A stretch of DNA of 64,000 nt from positions 310,001 to 374,000 of the forward strand of contig DASRDB010000012.1 in assembly GCA_035652815.1 (NCBI GenBank), in the 5' to 3' direction. The stretch's first letter is position 1; each line of letters begins with the position of its first letter. Of the stretch, positions 25,818 to 35,155 are shown piece by piece. The position numbers were made by a program, and so were the translations under genes. This DNA is from DASRDB01 sp035652815 (GTDB taxonomy: Bacteria; Chloroflexota; Ktedonobacteria; Ktedonobacterales; Ktedonobacteraceae). Under the pieces are notes generated by a model that was given only the letters and a program-made list of their open reading frames with translations, did not search any database and was not told the origin of the DNA.

Positions 25818-25846
25818 AAGAAACTTCTGAAATTTCTCGTAGATTC

Positions 25847-25873
25847 TGTCGATTCGGCAACCTCCCATTCGTC
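25847..25873 (+). promoter_or_regulatory. candidate ECF42-type promoter
   Basis: TGTCGA at 25847-25852, 17-nt spacer and CGTC at 25870-25873, 70 bp before the DGPF gene. This matches the general ECF42 target form (TGTCGA ... CGTC) as I recall it, and fits autoregulation by the sigma factor encoded just downstream. Confidence 0.55.
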
Positions 25874-25942
25874 GTTTTACTGAAAAAGGGAAAATTGACC
25901 GTCCTTTTTCGATATTGTCGCTCGATGAAAGGAACATATCAG

Positions 25943-26290
25943 ATGCGTTACTTACTGCTGATTTACGGGAATGAGGCGGCCCAGGCACAGCGCAGCCAGG
26001 AACAACTGGCTACCGAGTTTCAGGCTTACGACGAATACACGAAAGCACTGGCGGAAAGCGGGGCATTGGAAAGTGGCAACGCGCTCCAACCAACTAATAC
26101 GGCGACAACTGTGCGGGTTCGCGATGGCAAAACGCTGACTACTGACGGCCCCTTTGCCGAGACGAAAGAGCAGCTTGGCGGTTATTACCTTGTCAATTGC
26201 AAAGACCTTGACGAGGCGATTTCCTGGGCGTCTAAAATTCCCGGCGCGGCAATTGGCTCCATCGAGGTTCGCCCGGTCATGGAATTTTAA
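25943..26290 (+). CDS. YCII-related DGPF-domain protein
   Basis: 115 aa from ATG 25943 (SD AAAGGA); an earlier in-frame ATG at 25895 lies in the promoter region. The TDGPFAETKEQLGGYYLV segment is the DGPF signature of proteins encoded with ECF42 sigma factors. The fold is a YciI-like ferredoxin barrel. Its role is unknown; the constant pairing with ECF42 implies a function in that regulon. Seven nucleotides separate it from the sigma gene. Confidence 0.85.
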   Translation: MRYLLLIYGNEAAQAQRSQEQLATEFQAYDEYTKALAESGALESGNALQPTNTATTVRVRDGKTLTTDGPFAETKEQLGGYYLVNCKDLDEAISWASKIPGAAIGSIEVRPVMEF

Positions 26291-26297
26291 AGACAGC

Positions 26298-27560
26298 ATG
26301 AACACATCGCAGCAGGTGATATCCGAGACATTTGCTCGCGAGGCGGGGCGCATCCTTGCGGCGCTCATCGGCACAGTGAGAGATTTCGAGCTGGCCGAGG
26401 ATGCGCTGCAAGACGCCCTGTTGATGGCGCTTGAACGCTGGCCTGTTGATGGCGCGCCGCGCAATCCAGGTGCCTGGCTTCTGACAACGGCCCGCCATAA
26501 GGCCATTGACCGCCTGCGACGTGAAAGCACGCTGGCGCGCAAACAGGCCTTGCTTCAGAGACTGCTTGAGCAAGAGGAGCAGAGAGGAGTAGAGGACATG
26601 GACGATGCTTCGATTCCCGATGAACGCCTCAAGCTCATCTTCACCTGCTGCCATCCCGCCCTGGCCTTAGAAGCCCGTATTGCCCTGACACTGCACACGT
26701 TGGGCGGCCTATCGACTCCTGAAATAGCTAGCGCCTTCCTCGTCCCACTTCCCACAATGGCGCAGCGTCTTGTCAGAGCCAAACGCAAGATTCGCGACGC
26801 AGGCATTCCCTATCGCGTACCAGCGGCCCCGGTGCTGGGAGAACGGGTCGAGGCCGTTTTCTCCATCCTCTACCTCATCTTCAACGAGGGATATACCGCC
26901 ACATCCGGCAGCGACTTGATACGCCGCGACCTCTGTGACGAAGCCATCCGATTGACCCGCATTCTGATCTCGCTGCTTAACCAGCAGAGCCTGCATAGCG
27001 AGGTTCCTGAAGCGATGGGACTGCTCGCGCTTATGCTCCTGCACGACTCCCGGCGTGAAGCGCGTGCCGGTTCAGAAGGCGCACTGATCCTGTTAGAAGA
27101 CCAGGACCGCTCGCTTTGGAATGCGAATAAAATACGCGAAGGTTTGCGGATACTCGATTGTGCGCTGCATATGAAGCAACCAGGACCTTACCAGGTTCAG
27201 GCTGCCATCAGCGCCTTACACGCGCAGGCAAATCAGGCAGAAGATACGGACTGGCCGCAAATTGCCGCCCTCTACAATATCCTGATGAGCATGGTGCCTT
27301 CGCCCGTTGTTGAACTGAACCGCGCCGTTGCTATTGCGATGGCGGATGGTCCTTTGCAGGGTCTCGCGCTGTTAAACCGGCCAGGGCTGGAAAAAGACCT
27401 GCATGACTACTACCTGTTTCATGCCGCCCGCGCCGACCTGCTACGAAGGTCGGGGCGAATGTCTGATGCGCGGGAAGCTTATACAGTGGCGCTTCATCTT
27501 TGCCAGAATGAACGTGAGCGGGCTTTTCTGCAACGACGCATCGATACGACTGAGACATAA
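26298..27560 (+). CDS. ECF42-type RNA polymerase sigma factor with C-terminal extension
   Basis: 420 aa from ATG 26298; the longer frame from 26154 overlaps the DGPF gene. Sigma region 2 is at 1-75 (ELAEDALQDALLMALERWP, AWLLTTARHKAIDRLRRE), region 4 at about 110-165 (ALTLHTLGGLSTPEIASAFLVPLPTMAQRLVRAKRKI). The remaining 250 residues are helical, TPR-like, typical of ECF42, and no anti-sigma gene is nearby, so the tail probably controls activity. Confidence 0.88.
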   Translation: MNTSQQVISETFAREAGRILAALIGTVRDFELAEDALQDALLMALERWPVDGAPRNPGAWLLTTARHKAIDRLRRESTLARKQALLQRLLEQEEQRGVEDMDDASIPDERLKLIFTCCHPALALEARIALTLHTLGGLSTPEIASAFLVPLPTMAQRLVRAKRKIRDAGIPYRVPAAPVLGERVEAVFSILYLIFNEGYTATSGSDLIRRDLCDEAIRLTRILISLLNQQSLHSEVPEAMGLLALMLLHDSRREARAGSEGALILLEDQDRSLWNANKIREGLRILDCALHMKQPGPYQVQAAISALHAQANQAEDTDWPQIAALYNILMSMVPSPVVELNRAVAIAMADGPLQGLALLNRPGLEKDLHDYYLFHAARADLLRRSGRMSDAREAYTVALHLCQNERERAFLQRRIDTTET

Positions 27561-27653
27561 CTTGGCTTTTCATCCTGCTTTGCATCTCACTTTGCCCCAC
27601 AATTATAAAATTTTATGACATTGATATAGAACTGAGCATGAAAGGATGTTTGT

Positions 27654-28898
27654 ATGGAAGCCAAAAACACGCCTATTAGCCCACGCATTACCGCATTGCA
27701 GGACGCGCTGACATCAGGAAATGCTGCTGCGCTTGAGGCGTTCTGGCAGGAAATTATCGAACATGGCACACCTCTGATTGAGGCCATTGAACGGGATGAA
27801 AAGCATTACCTGGTGACATTTCTTTGGCGCGACCAGGGAGAAACGCGCAATGTGGTGGTCTATGGTGGACCCACAGGATTAGATTCCCCGGCACTCAACC
27901 AGATGACACGCTTGCTTGATACCGATCTTTGGTACAAGACGTACCGGGTCCAATCGAATTTGCGTGGCGTATACTCCTTCTCTTTGAATGTTCCTTTGAT
28001 AGAAACAGATGAGAGCCATAACAATGCCCCTCGTTTCCTGCGTGATCCCCTCAATCCGTTGGTGTCTCATCAGGTGGAAGAGCCTTCCGAAACAGAGCTG
28101 GTGCTGTCTCTCCTCGAACTACCTGACGCTCCCGCCCAGCCCTGGATTGTACCTCAACCCGGCGTGAAACCAGGGCGACTCGATATTCATCACCTGCGCA
28201 GCCAGATACTCAACAATGAGCGCCGGGTCTGGGTTTACACACCTGCCAGTTATACCACTGGCGGCGAGCCAGATGGTCTCTTACTCTTGTTTGATGGGTT
28301 TTTCTACACGCATCATATTCCTGGCAAAACCATTCTCGACAATTTAGTGCAGGCAGGCAAGATTCCACCCCTGGTAGCGGTCATGCTCGATAACCCGGAT
28401 CAGGAGACACGCAATCGCGAACTGACCTGCCATCTTCCTTTCGTGGACTTTATCACCCAGGAACTTTTGCCCTGGCTTCATGAGCGGTACCACGTAACCA
28501 ATGATCCCGCTCAGAGTATTGTTGGAGGTTCTAGCTACGGAGGATTAGCCGCCGCTTTTGTTGGCTTAAAAGCTTCAGCCAGCTTTGGAAATGTGCTTTC
28601 ACAGTCTGGCTCTTTCTGGTGGGACAAAGACGGAGAAGAGGACATTCCGCAAGAGTGGATCACGCAACAGTTTTTCTCCAGCCCTCGCTTACCGCTGCGT
28701 TTCTACCTCGAGGTCGGCTTGAAAGAGGATTGGAAATGGCTTCACATGGTTACCTGTCACCGCCATCTCCGCGATGTGCTGCTCCTCAAAGGCTACGAGG
28801 TTCACTATTCAGAGTTCAATGGCTACCACCACTTCGTAAGTTGGCGCGGCTCATTGGCGGACGGATTGATGGCGCTGGTTGGCAAAAAGCACGACTGA
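27654..28898 (+). CDS. enterochelin-esterase-like alpha/beta hydrolase
   Basis: 414 aa. The N-terminal half (to about 165) resembles the enterochelin esterase N-domain with GETRNVVVYGGP. The C-terminal half is an esterase D-type hydrolase: RRVWVYTPASYTTGG, LLLFDGFFY, nucleophile VGGSSYGGLAAAF, and a terminal His in YHHFVSWRG. Its likely role is hydrolysis of an ester, perhaps a siderophore; no siderophore genes are nearby. SD AAAGGATG. Confidence 0.8.
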   Translation: MEAKNTPISPRITALQDALTSGNAAALEAFWQEIIEHGTPLIEAIERDEKHYLVTFLWRDQGETRNVVVYGGPTGLDSPALNQMTRLLDTDLWYKTYRVQSNLRGVYSFSLNVPLIETDESHNNAPRFLRDPLNPLVSHQVEEPSETELVLSLLELPDAPAQPWIVPQPGVKPGRLDIHHLRSQILNNERRVWVYTPASYTTGGEPDGLLLLFDGFFYTHHIPGKTILDNLVQAGKIPPLVAVMLDNPDQETRNRELTCHLPFVDFITQELLPWLHERYHVTNDPAQSIVGGSSYGGLAAAFVGLKASASFGNVLSQSGSFWWDKDGEEDIPQEWITQQFFSSPRLPLRFYLEVGLKEDWKWLHMVTCHRHLRDVLLLKGYEVHYSEFNGYHHFVSWRGSLADGLMALVGKKHD

Positions 28899-28906
28899 AT
28901 CGAACA

Positions 28907-28950
28907 GGTCTGTATCAGAATCTATAGACTTTCTGATACAGACCAATTTT
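28907..28950 (+). terminator. rho-independent terminator
   Basis: 14-bp perfect stem (28907-28920 with 28931-28944), 10-nt loop, then AATTTTTTG. It is 9 nt past the esterase stop and lies between convergent genes. Confidence 0.85.
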
Positions 28951-28991
28951 TTGCGCGATAGCGACTTCCAATCAATAAAAAAAGGATGGCG

Positions 28992-29519
28992 CTACCTTTC
29001 GTACCAGGTAACAATCATAGCCCGGCCCAGCGTATGGCTGAAGAGATTGAAGCCCAGGAAGGCCGGTGTAGCATCCTTGCTCAGCCCCAATGACTCAACG
29101 TCAACTGCATGCACAACGATATAGTAGTGATGTTTTCCATGACCAGGAGGAGGCGCTGCGCCCACATAACCAAACTGCCCGGCATCGTTGCGAAGCTGGA
29201 ATGCGCCTTGAGGAAGCCCGGAGCCTTGCTCGTCGCCAGCCCCACTGGGAAGTTCAGTCACGCTGGCAGGAATATCCACGACCGCCCAATGCCAGAAGCC
29301 GCTGGCTGTAGGCGCTTCCGGGTCATAAATAGTCACGACAAAACTCTTTGTTTCTGCTGGAAAACCGCGCCATGACAATTGTGGCGAAATATCCTGACCG
29401 CCCGCGCCAAAGACTCCACTGACCTGGGGCTGGGGCATTTTCTCCCCATCCTGCACATCACTGCTTGTTACCTCGAATGAGGGAACTTTGGGCAAGTCCT
29501 CATATGGGTTGTAACTCAT
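28992..29519 (-). CDS. YbhB/YbcL family (PEBP, Raf-kinase-inhibitor-like) protein
   Basis: 175 aa. The core motif DPEAPTASGFWHWAVVDIPASV is split over a typical PEBP ligand pocket (DPEAP, FWHW), followed by GYVGAAPPPGHGKHHYYIVVHAVD. Bacterial members are soluble small-ligand binding proteins of unclear role. SD AAAGGAG lies before ATG 29519. Confidence 0.92.
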   Translation of the reverse strand: MSYNPYEDLPKVPSFEVTSSDVQDGEKMPQPQVSGVFGAGGQDISPQLSWRGFPAETKSFVVTIYDPEAPTASGFWHWAVVDIPASVTELPSGAGDEQGSGLPQGAFQLRNDAGQFGYVGAAPPPGHGKHHYYIVVHAVDVESLGLSKDATPAFLGFNLFSHTLGRAMIVTWYER

Positions 29520-29606
29520 ATGGTAGTCTCCTTTCTACACGTTTGGAGTGAACCAATCCGTAGATATTTTATCTTATTTTGCGTTCAGTTGGTAGTAAAG
29601 CAGCTT

Positions 29607-30116
29607 CTAAAGCCGCGCTTTCGGAAGCGTGTAAGAACTAACAATATGTTCGACCTGCCTGACGTGCTGCCGTTCATGCGTAGCCAACCACCGCGCATAG
29701 AACAGCACCGTCCGTTCGAGAACCTTTCCCGCCCCTGTAACAGTCGCCGTGCGTGACCAGCCTTCGGGCGGCAACGGTTCCAGGAAGGCCAACAACTCGG
29801 CACGTTGTGAGGTAAAAGCGCGCAACGAGGGCCGGAATTCCAGTTCGGGATAGTCCGTCTGTTTGATCCAGGTAAGAGGATTAATAGCCCGTATCGTCGG
29901 CCTGTCCTCTTTGATAATCGTCCTGATGCAGTTACCCCAGACATCGGCACATGAACGGAGATGGGCAAGCACGTCATTGGCGGACCACTGATCAGGATTG
30001 GGTGCAGTATGCAATTGAGTTGGTGCCAGACCATCAGTAAGTGTGGCAAGGCGCGTGGGCGTTGCTGCAAGCAAAGTGAGAATCTGCTCAGGCGTGAGCA
30101 ATGTTTTGCCGGGCAT
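29607..30116 (-). CDS. DinB-family protein
   Basis: 169 aa. DinB_2-like: DQWSANDVLAHLRSCADVWG near residue 45 and ATHERQHVRQVEHIV near the C-terminus, which gives the His triad usual for the putative metal site. It differs from the DinB-like protein at 14.1 kb. It is followed by the PEBP gene on the same strand. Substrate unknown. Confidence 0.8.
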   Translation of the reverse strand: MPGKTLLTPEQILTLLAATPTRLATLTDGLAPTQLHTAPNPDQWSANDVLAHLRSCADVWGNCIRTIIKEDRPTIRAINPLTWIKQTDYPELEFRPSLRAFTSQRAELLAFLEPLPPEGWSRTATVTGAGKVLERTVLFYARWLATHERQHVRQVEHIVSSYTLPKARL

Positions 30117-30228
30117 GTAACATCATCCTTTCGCACAGGCAAGGGACACGCATTGATTTCCAACCCGGTGTTGCGCGTCAATTTCTGCTTTTCTTCCATC
30201 TTAGCATAGAAAGCGGCGAAAAGATGTC

Positions 30229-30870
30229 CTATTTCTTACAGGGTTGCCTGATAACCGTTTTCAACTTCTCAGGAGCAGATTTTCGGGGATCACCGAGATA
30301 GATTTCGTGGTGTTTTCCTGACAAGTTATAGCCCTGTTCCTTGATAAAGCTATGTACTTTCTCAATCGTGGGCTTTTCCGCCGCATAGAGGCCGATATGC
30401 ATAATCTGGGCCGCTAAGCCTTCGGAAAAGCGTTCCAGGCGAATTTTGCTGAGGGCGGGAGATGGCTTCTTCTGCTCCACCTGCTTCAAGGCTTCTTGAA
30501 AATGCTCCAAAGTGACAATATCCGGCTGCATAATCATCATGGTCCACAGCCAATCATTCTTCTTATCCACGCTAAATGCGCGCATGTCCTCTACCCACCA
30601 GAGGCCTTCAAGCGGCATCACCGGATAGTCAATGCCCAGTTCCTTTCTGATCAGAAACTTAAGGGTGTAAGCCATGCTGTACAAAGCGCTGACGGCATCT
30701 GAATATTTCTGTGCCGTGTTGGGATCGCCCATGCCATCTATCATCAGAAATTGCATCTCAGGAACATCTACCAGCACAACCCCTTTCGTCGAAGGATTAT
30801 AAAGGTGCTTGAGGTCTTTTTTCAGGTCGAGTACTTTCAGCTCTGGTTTGTTTGCTGTTGTCTTGTGCAT
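30229..30870 (-). CDS. GyrI-like small-molecule-binding domain protein
   Basis: 213 aa. The sequence carries VVLVDVPEMQFLMIDGMGDPN near the N-terminus, PLEGLWWVEDM in the middle and GLYAAEKPTIEKVHSFI with KHHEIYLGDPRK near the end, typical of stand-alone GyrI-like proteins. They bind or hydrolyse hydrophobic or cyclic compounds. SD AGGAGG is strong. Confidence 0.85.
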   Translation of the reverse strand: MHKTTANKPELKVLDLKKDLKHLYNPSTKGVVLVDVPEMQFLMIDGMGDPNTAQKYSDAVSALYSMAYTLKFLIRKELGIDYPVMPLEGLWWVEDMRAFSVDKKNDWLWTMMIMQPDIVTLEHFQEALKQVEQKKPSPALSKIRLERFSEGLAAQIMHIGLYAAEKPTIEKVHSFIKEQGYNLSGKHHEIYLGDPRKSAPEKLKTVIRQPCKK

Positions 30871-30988
30871 TGTTTTTCCTCCTCTGCATGATTAGCTCTA
30901 TCACCACTATATAGGCTCCTGTAGCTGGAGAGTCAAGCAGGTAGAATAGAAGCCACCGAGAACAAGAAAACTACCGAAAACAAACGAG

Positions 30989-31053
30989 AGACACCCGCAA
31001 GGGGTGTCTCTACAGCCGGAATGGAACTTGTAGAGACACCCCTTGCGGGTGTC
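30989..31053. repeat. palindromic repeat, family B copy 2
   Basis: GAGACACCCGCAAGGGGTGTC and its complement around a 20-bp spacer. A T-run follows on the plus strand (31054-31059), so it would terminate rightward transcription. It separates the GyrI-like gene from rpoD. Confidence 0.75.
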
Positions 31054-31106
31054 TTTTTTGTTTCTCCGAAGGCTTCGAGAATTTCTCCACGCCAAAAACA
31101 AAAAAC

Positions 31107-31130
31107 GGGACGAACCAATTGGTTCGTCCC
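31107..31130 (-). terminator. rho-independent terminator of rpoD
   Basis: A 24-bp perfect palindrome (GGGACGAACCAATTGGTTCG plus CCC). On the minus strand it is followed by GTTTTTTG. It is 18 nt past the rpoD stop. Confidence 0.85.
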
Positions 31131-31147
31131 AAAACGTCCTACAAATC

Positions 31148-32410
31148 TTAATCCAGGTAGTCTTTCAGCTTGCGGCTGCGGCTTGGGTGGCGCAGTTTGC
31201 GCAGCGCCTTCGCCTCGATTTGACGGATACGCTCGCGGGTGACGTGGAATTCCTTGCCGACCTCTTCGAGCGTGCGACTGCGGCCATCGTCCAGGCCGAA
31301 GCGCAGTTGCAGTACCTTGCGCTCGCGCTCGGTCAGGCTGTCCAGCACATCTTCGACCTGCTCTTTGAGCAGTTGATGGCTGGCGGCATCCGCCGGAGCC
31401 AGCGCCGTGTGATCTTCGATGAAGTCGCCCAGGTGGCTGTCGTCTTCCTCGCCAATCGGCGTCTCAAGGCTGACAGGTTCCTGGCTGACCTTGATGATCT
31501 CGCGCACCTTCTCCGGGCTGATCTCCATCTGCTCGGCGATCTCCTCAGACGTGGGTTCGCGGCCCAGGTCTTGCAGCAGGCGGCGGCTGATGCGGATCAG
31601 ACGGTTGATGGTCTCAACCATGTGAACCGGAATGCGGATCGTGCGCGCCTGATCGGCGATGGCACGAGTAATGGCCTGGCGAATCCACCACGTCGCATAC
31701 GTGCTGAACTTATAGCCCTTCGTGTAATCGAACTTCTCGACCGCGCGAATCAGGCCGATATTGCCCTCCTGGATCAGGTCCAGCAGGCTCATGCCGCGAC
31801 CAATGTACTTTTTCGCCACGCTCACTACGAGGCGCAGGTTGGCCTCGGTCAGGCGGCGCTGGGCCTCCTCACCATCTTCGATGATGCGGTAGTCACGCTG
31901 CAACACCGGCTTCAACAGTTCGGCTCTGCCGCGCTCCATGCGCTTCGCAAGGCGTACCTCTTCCTCAGCCGTGAGCAGGGGCACGCGCCCGATCTCGCGC
32001 AGGTACATGCGAACGGGATCGTCCAGGCTGCTCTCCAGGTCGGCAACAACCAGGCCGAGGCCTTCGTTCAAATCATCCCACTTTTCATGAGCCATGACTT
32101 CGACATCCACCACGTCCTCGGGTCCTGGCTCCCAGTCAACCGGTGGCTCCTTGCTTGGATCCAGCGCATCCATAGCTTCTTCATCCTGTAACTTAAACAG
32201 GTCATACGTCTCAGGCGCTTCAACAGGAGTCACAAAGCTACCTCCTGGAGCAGCATGCGCATGACCGGCGATCGCGCTAAGACCGAAAACCGCGTCCTTC
32301 TCATCCAGCATGGAGTCATCGAACGGCTCCACAACAAACATATCACTCAATGGTTCCGTGTTCATACGATCGGATTTAACAAATTCAAGCACTTCTTCTT
32401 CATTCACCAT
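31148..32410 (-). CDS. rpoD: primary RNA polymerase sigma factor (RpoD/SigA)
   Basis: 420 aa. Region 1.2 DDPVRMYLREIGRVPLLT; region 2 with NLRLVVSVAKKY, LDLIQEGNIGLIRAVEKFDY and KFSTYATWWIRQAI (-10 recognition); region 3 RIPVHMVETINRLIR; region 4 RERKVLQLRFGLDD and EEVGKEFHVTRERIRQIEAKALRKLRHP (-35 recognition). The first 125 residues are acidic and low in homology. SD AAGGGGG. It follows dnaG on the same strand with a 170-bp gap, the macromolecular-synthesis arrangement. Confidence 0.96.
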   Translation of the reverse strand: MVNEEEVLEFVKSDRMNTEPLSDMFVVEPFDDSMLDEKDAVFGLSAIAGHAHAAPGGSFVTPVEAPETYDLFKLQDEEAMDALDPSKEPPVDWEPGPEDVVDVEVMAHEKWDDLNEGLGLVVADLESSLDDPVRMYLREIGRVPLLTAEEEVRLAKRMERGRAELLKPVLQRDYRIIEDGEEAQRRLTEANLRLVVSVAKKYIGRGMSLLDLIQEGNIGLIRAVEKFDYTKGYKFSTYATWWIRQAITRAIADQARTIRIPVHMVETINRLIRISRRLLQDLGREPTSEEIAEQMEISPEKVREIIKVSQEPVSLETPIGEEDDSHLGDFIEDHTALAPADAASHQLLKEQVEDVLDSLTERERKVLQLRFGLDDGRSRTLEEVGKEFHVTRERIRQIEAKALRKLRHPSRSRKLKDYLD

Positions 32411-32580
32411 TCTGGCATCCCCCTTCAGAAAACAGGTGTCGGATAAATCGAATATAAATGATAACTCCTGTCTCCTGGTCCAAATTCTTTCTCACGCTGC
32501 CGGTGTGCTATTGGAACACCATCACATGAAAAAGCATCAATGAATAAATTGATGATTCCCTAAAACTCCTTACGACCAAC

Positions 32581-34659
32581 CTATCCCTGTAAACGCATTG
32601 CCGTGTTGATAGTTCGCAATCGCCGGTGGATATCCAGCAATTGCTGCTGGTACTGCTGTACGGCTTCAGCATTCCCAGCCTCACTTGCCTCACGGACAAG
32701 ATATTGGATTTCCGTATTCAATTGTAATAAGCGTGCCCGCTTGAGCCGGGTTGCGCACTGGACTGCTGCTTTTTCCAGTCCTGCTCCTTCTAATGGTGGT
32801 CCCAACTCAATGCTCTTGCGCGCTCGCTCTAAGGTTGCCAGCAGCGCAGAAGGCACAACCTGTTCTAAGGATTGAAATAAGGGGGAAGATCCACGTTGAT
32901 GTATCGAGTTGAAAATGCGGTACAACTCTCGCGTGTCTGTCCCTGCAAAGTCACCATCGTTTATTATACCACAAACATGCGTACTTAGCTCGGGATTCGT
33001 CAAGAGTAGCCCAATCAGGTAGTCCTCCCATTTTACCCTATCCAACCTGTTCCTGTCAAGTCCAAATGTTCTTACATCGTGTGGCTCCGCCGCCTGCCTG
33101 GTCGAACCAGTATTTCCCGCTCCATCACCCCGCCCATTGTCTCTCTTGCTCTCCGCTTCTCCCTCAAGGTAACGTTGACTGCTTCGTTCCGTGAAGTGCG
33201 CCGTGATGCCGGACTTCTGCCCGCGCAACAGGCGTTGTAGCTCCATATTCAGGCTGCGCTCGTCCATACTGATCATTTTCGCCAGCTTCTGAATATAGGC
33301 ATCGCGCCGGATGCGGTCGCTGATGGCCCCGATGACCGGCAACAGGCGTTTGGCCGCCTCGGCCTTGTCTCGCGGCTGCTTCAAATTCAATCCGGCGGTG
33401 CGCGCCTCAAAGAAGTAATCGATCAGCGGCACCGGATGCTGCACCTTGTCTCGCCAGGCCTCGACATCGCGCCGGATGAATTCGTCCGGGTCCTCTCCGG
33501 GCGGCAGTTGCAGAACGTTGATCTCCGCGTCAACCTGCTCCTCCAACCGGATCATGCCGCGTGGCTCGGAGTACCTGCCCTTCTCGCGGTCGCCAGACTT
33601 CCTGCTCTCTCCTGCGGATAGCGGCACCGGAACCAGCGTGCGATCAAAGCCTTTCAGGGCTTCCTCGATGCCGTGTTCGGTGGCTGCCATGCCTGCGGCG
33701 TCCGGGTCTAGGGCCAGCGTTACCTGTTTGGTCAGTTTCTTCAGTTGTGCAATGTGCTTCTCGGTGATGGCGCTGCCTATACAGGCAACAGTCTGTTTCG
33801 TTCCATACTGGTGAGCAATGACGGCGTCAACATATCCTTCTACAATAACAACCTGACCGGCCTGTTTTATTGCATCTCGGGCCATGTCGAGCGCGTACAA
33901 CACCGTGTTTTTCTCAAACAACGGTGTCTGCGGTGAGTTCAGGTACTTCGGTTGACCATCCCCCAACGCTCGCCCACCAAATCCGATCACCCGGCCCCGC
34001 ATATCCCGGATGGGGAAAATGATCCGGTGCCGGAAGTAATCGTAGATGCCACCACCATCTTTCCCCACCTCACTCGTCGCTTTACCCAGGTCCCGCTCTC
34101 TCGCCAGTCCACCTCTCACCAATTCACGCTCGCTATAACCACGCGCCAGCAGGTACTTGCTTAAGCCGTCCCACTGCTCGGGAGCATAGCCAATACCGAA
34201 TGCCACCACCGTTTCTGTCGTAATGCCCCGGCTCTGTAAGTAGGCCCGCGCCTCTGCGGCCTCCTTTGAACGAAGCAGCATCTGGTGAAACCAGAGCAGC
34301 GCGTCCTCGTTGAGCTTGCGCAGCCGCTCCCGCTCGGCGTGTAACGCCCGCTCTTCCTCCGGGTCCCGCCCGCCGGGTTCCTCTACCGAAACACCAGCCT
34401 TTTCGGCCAGATAGAGCAAAGCGTCCCGGAATTCCAGCCCCTGGTACTTCTCAACGAAGGTGAAGACATCGCCGCCTTCATTGCAGCCAAAGCAGTGCCA
34501 GCTCTGTGAATCGGCAAAGACATGAAACGATGGCGTGCGCTCGTTATGAAACGGGCAAAGGCCTCGATACGACTTCCCTGATTTCTGTAAAGCGACCACC
34601 AGGCCTATCTCTTCAACCACGTCTATCTTTGCTTTGATAGTCTCGATCACCGATGTCAT
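32581..34659 (-). CDS. dnaG: DNA primase
   Basis: 692 aa. It makes RNA primers at the replication fork. N-terminal CHC2 zinc ribbon: Cys35, His38, Cys56, Cys59 (GLCPFHNERTPSF ... WHCFGC). Toprim core: VVIVEGYVDAVIAHQYG with the catalytic Glu, and TLALDPDAAGMAATE with the DxD-like acidic pair. The RHRIIFPIRDMRGRVIGFGGR block is typical. The C-terminal 200 residues are the helicase-binding region and less conserved. A long insertion rich in charged residues lies about 350-390. Its upstream gap contains the DnaA-box array. Confidence 0.96.
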   Translation of the reverse strand: MTSVIETIKAKIDVVEEIGLVVALQKSGKSYRGLCPFHNERTPSFHVFADSQSWHCFGCNEGGDVFTFVEKYQGLEFRDALLYLAEKAGVSVEEPGGRDPEEERALHAERERLRKLNEDALLWFHQMLLRSKEAAEARAYLQSRGITTETVVAFGIGYAPEQWDGLSKYLLARGYSERELVRGGLARERDLGKATSEVGKDGGGIYDYFRHRIIFPIRDMRGRVIGFGGRALGDGQPKYLNSPQTPLFEKNTVLYALDMARDAIKQAGQVVIVEGYVDAVIAHQYGTKQTVACIGSAITEKHIAQLKKLTKQVTLALDPDAAGMAATEHGIEEALKGFDRTLVPVPLSAGESRKSGDREKGRYSEPRGMIRLEEQVDAEINVLQLPPGEDPDEFIRRDVEAWRDKVQHPVPLIDYFFEARTAGLNLKQPRDKAEAAKRLLPVIGAISDRIRRDAYIQKLAKMISMDERSLNMELQRLLRGQKSGITAHFTERSSQRYLEGEAESKRDNGRGDGAGNTGSTRQAAEPHDVRTFGLDRNRLDRVKWEDYLIGLLLTNPELSTHVCGIINDGDFAGTDTRELYRIFNSIHQRGSSPLFQSLEQVVPSALLATLERARKSIELGPPLEGAGLEKAAVQCATRLKRARLLQLNTEIQYLVREASEAGNAEAVQQYQQQLLDIHRRLRTINTAMRLQG

Positions 34660-34787
34660 GTCGCCAGATCCTTGTGTATAAACGTGGTGGATAAGCTTCT
34701 CTCACACCTGATATAACGAGTAATTTTGCGGAAAGTCGCGCCGCATTAACCAAAAGTACAATATTCACATTTTTTGATGGGATGTAG

Positions 34788-34808
34788 AGACATCCCTCGC
34801 GGATGTCT
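34788..34808. repeat. family B-related short hairpin
   Basis: AGACATCC, loop CTCGC, GGATGTCT. It looks like a decayed single-arm copy of family B. Confidence 0.55.
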
Positions 34809-35031
34809 TTCCGCTTTTTCCCTACATCGGGGCCTTCCCTCTTTTCTTTATATTCCGTTTGATACTACGAACATGCATTCAATTTAGATACGTTTTCATA
34901 TCACAGACGCATCACAGCCAAAAATTTGTACCAGGTTTTCCTGATCGAAAAGTTATTTCCTTATCTATCCGAGAAGAGACAAACGAAAGATACAGGTAGG
35001 CCTGATGAAAGACACCAATAGAGCTAGCCGA

Positions 35032-35058
35032 AAGACACCCGCAAGGGGATGTCTCTAC
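35032..35058. repeat. family B-related half copy
   Basis: AAGACACCCGCAAGGGGATG followed by TCTCTACC: a single arm of the family B element, 32 bp before the first DnaA box. Confidence 0.55.
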
Positions 35059-35110
35059 CATTCAAATCCCCTTTTTCCTGGTCGAAAAGTTATCCACATT
35101 TCCACAGTCC

Positions 35111-35155
35111 CTATATTACTATTATTCTTTTTTATAAAAAAATATAAGTAATTAC
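35111..35155. other. AT-rich tract, candidate DNA-unwinding element
   Basis: 45 bp almost wholly A/T between DnaA box 1 (35090) and box 2 (35174). The position at the edge of the array fits an unwinding element. Confidence 0.45.

Larger units (their letters stand above)
34660..35089. other. left part of the dnaG-glycogen debranching gap
   Basis: No gene supported. It holds two partial family B palindromes and presumably the dnaG promoter, which I cannot place with confidence. Confidence 0.5.

Noticed and set aside
31043..32191. 382-residue open frame antisense to rpoD
   Set aside because: It lies wholly opposite a certain gene; composition is the mirror of rpoD codon bias, with no SD.
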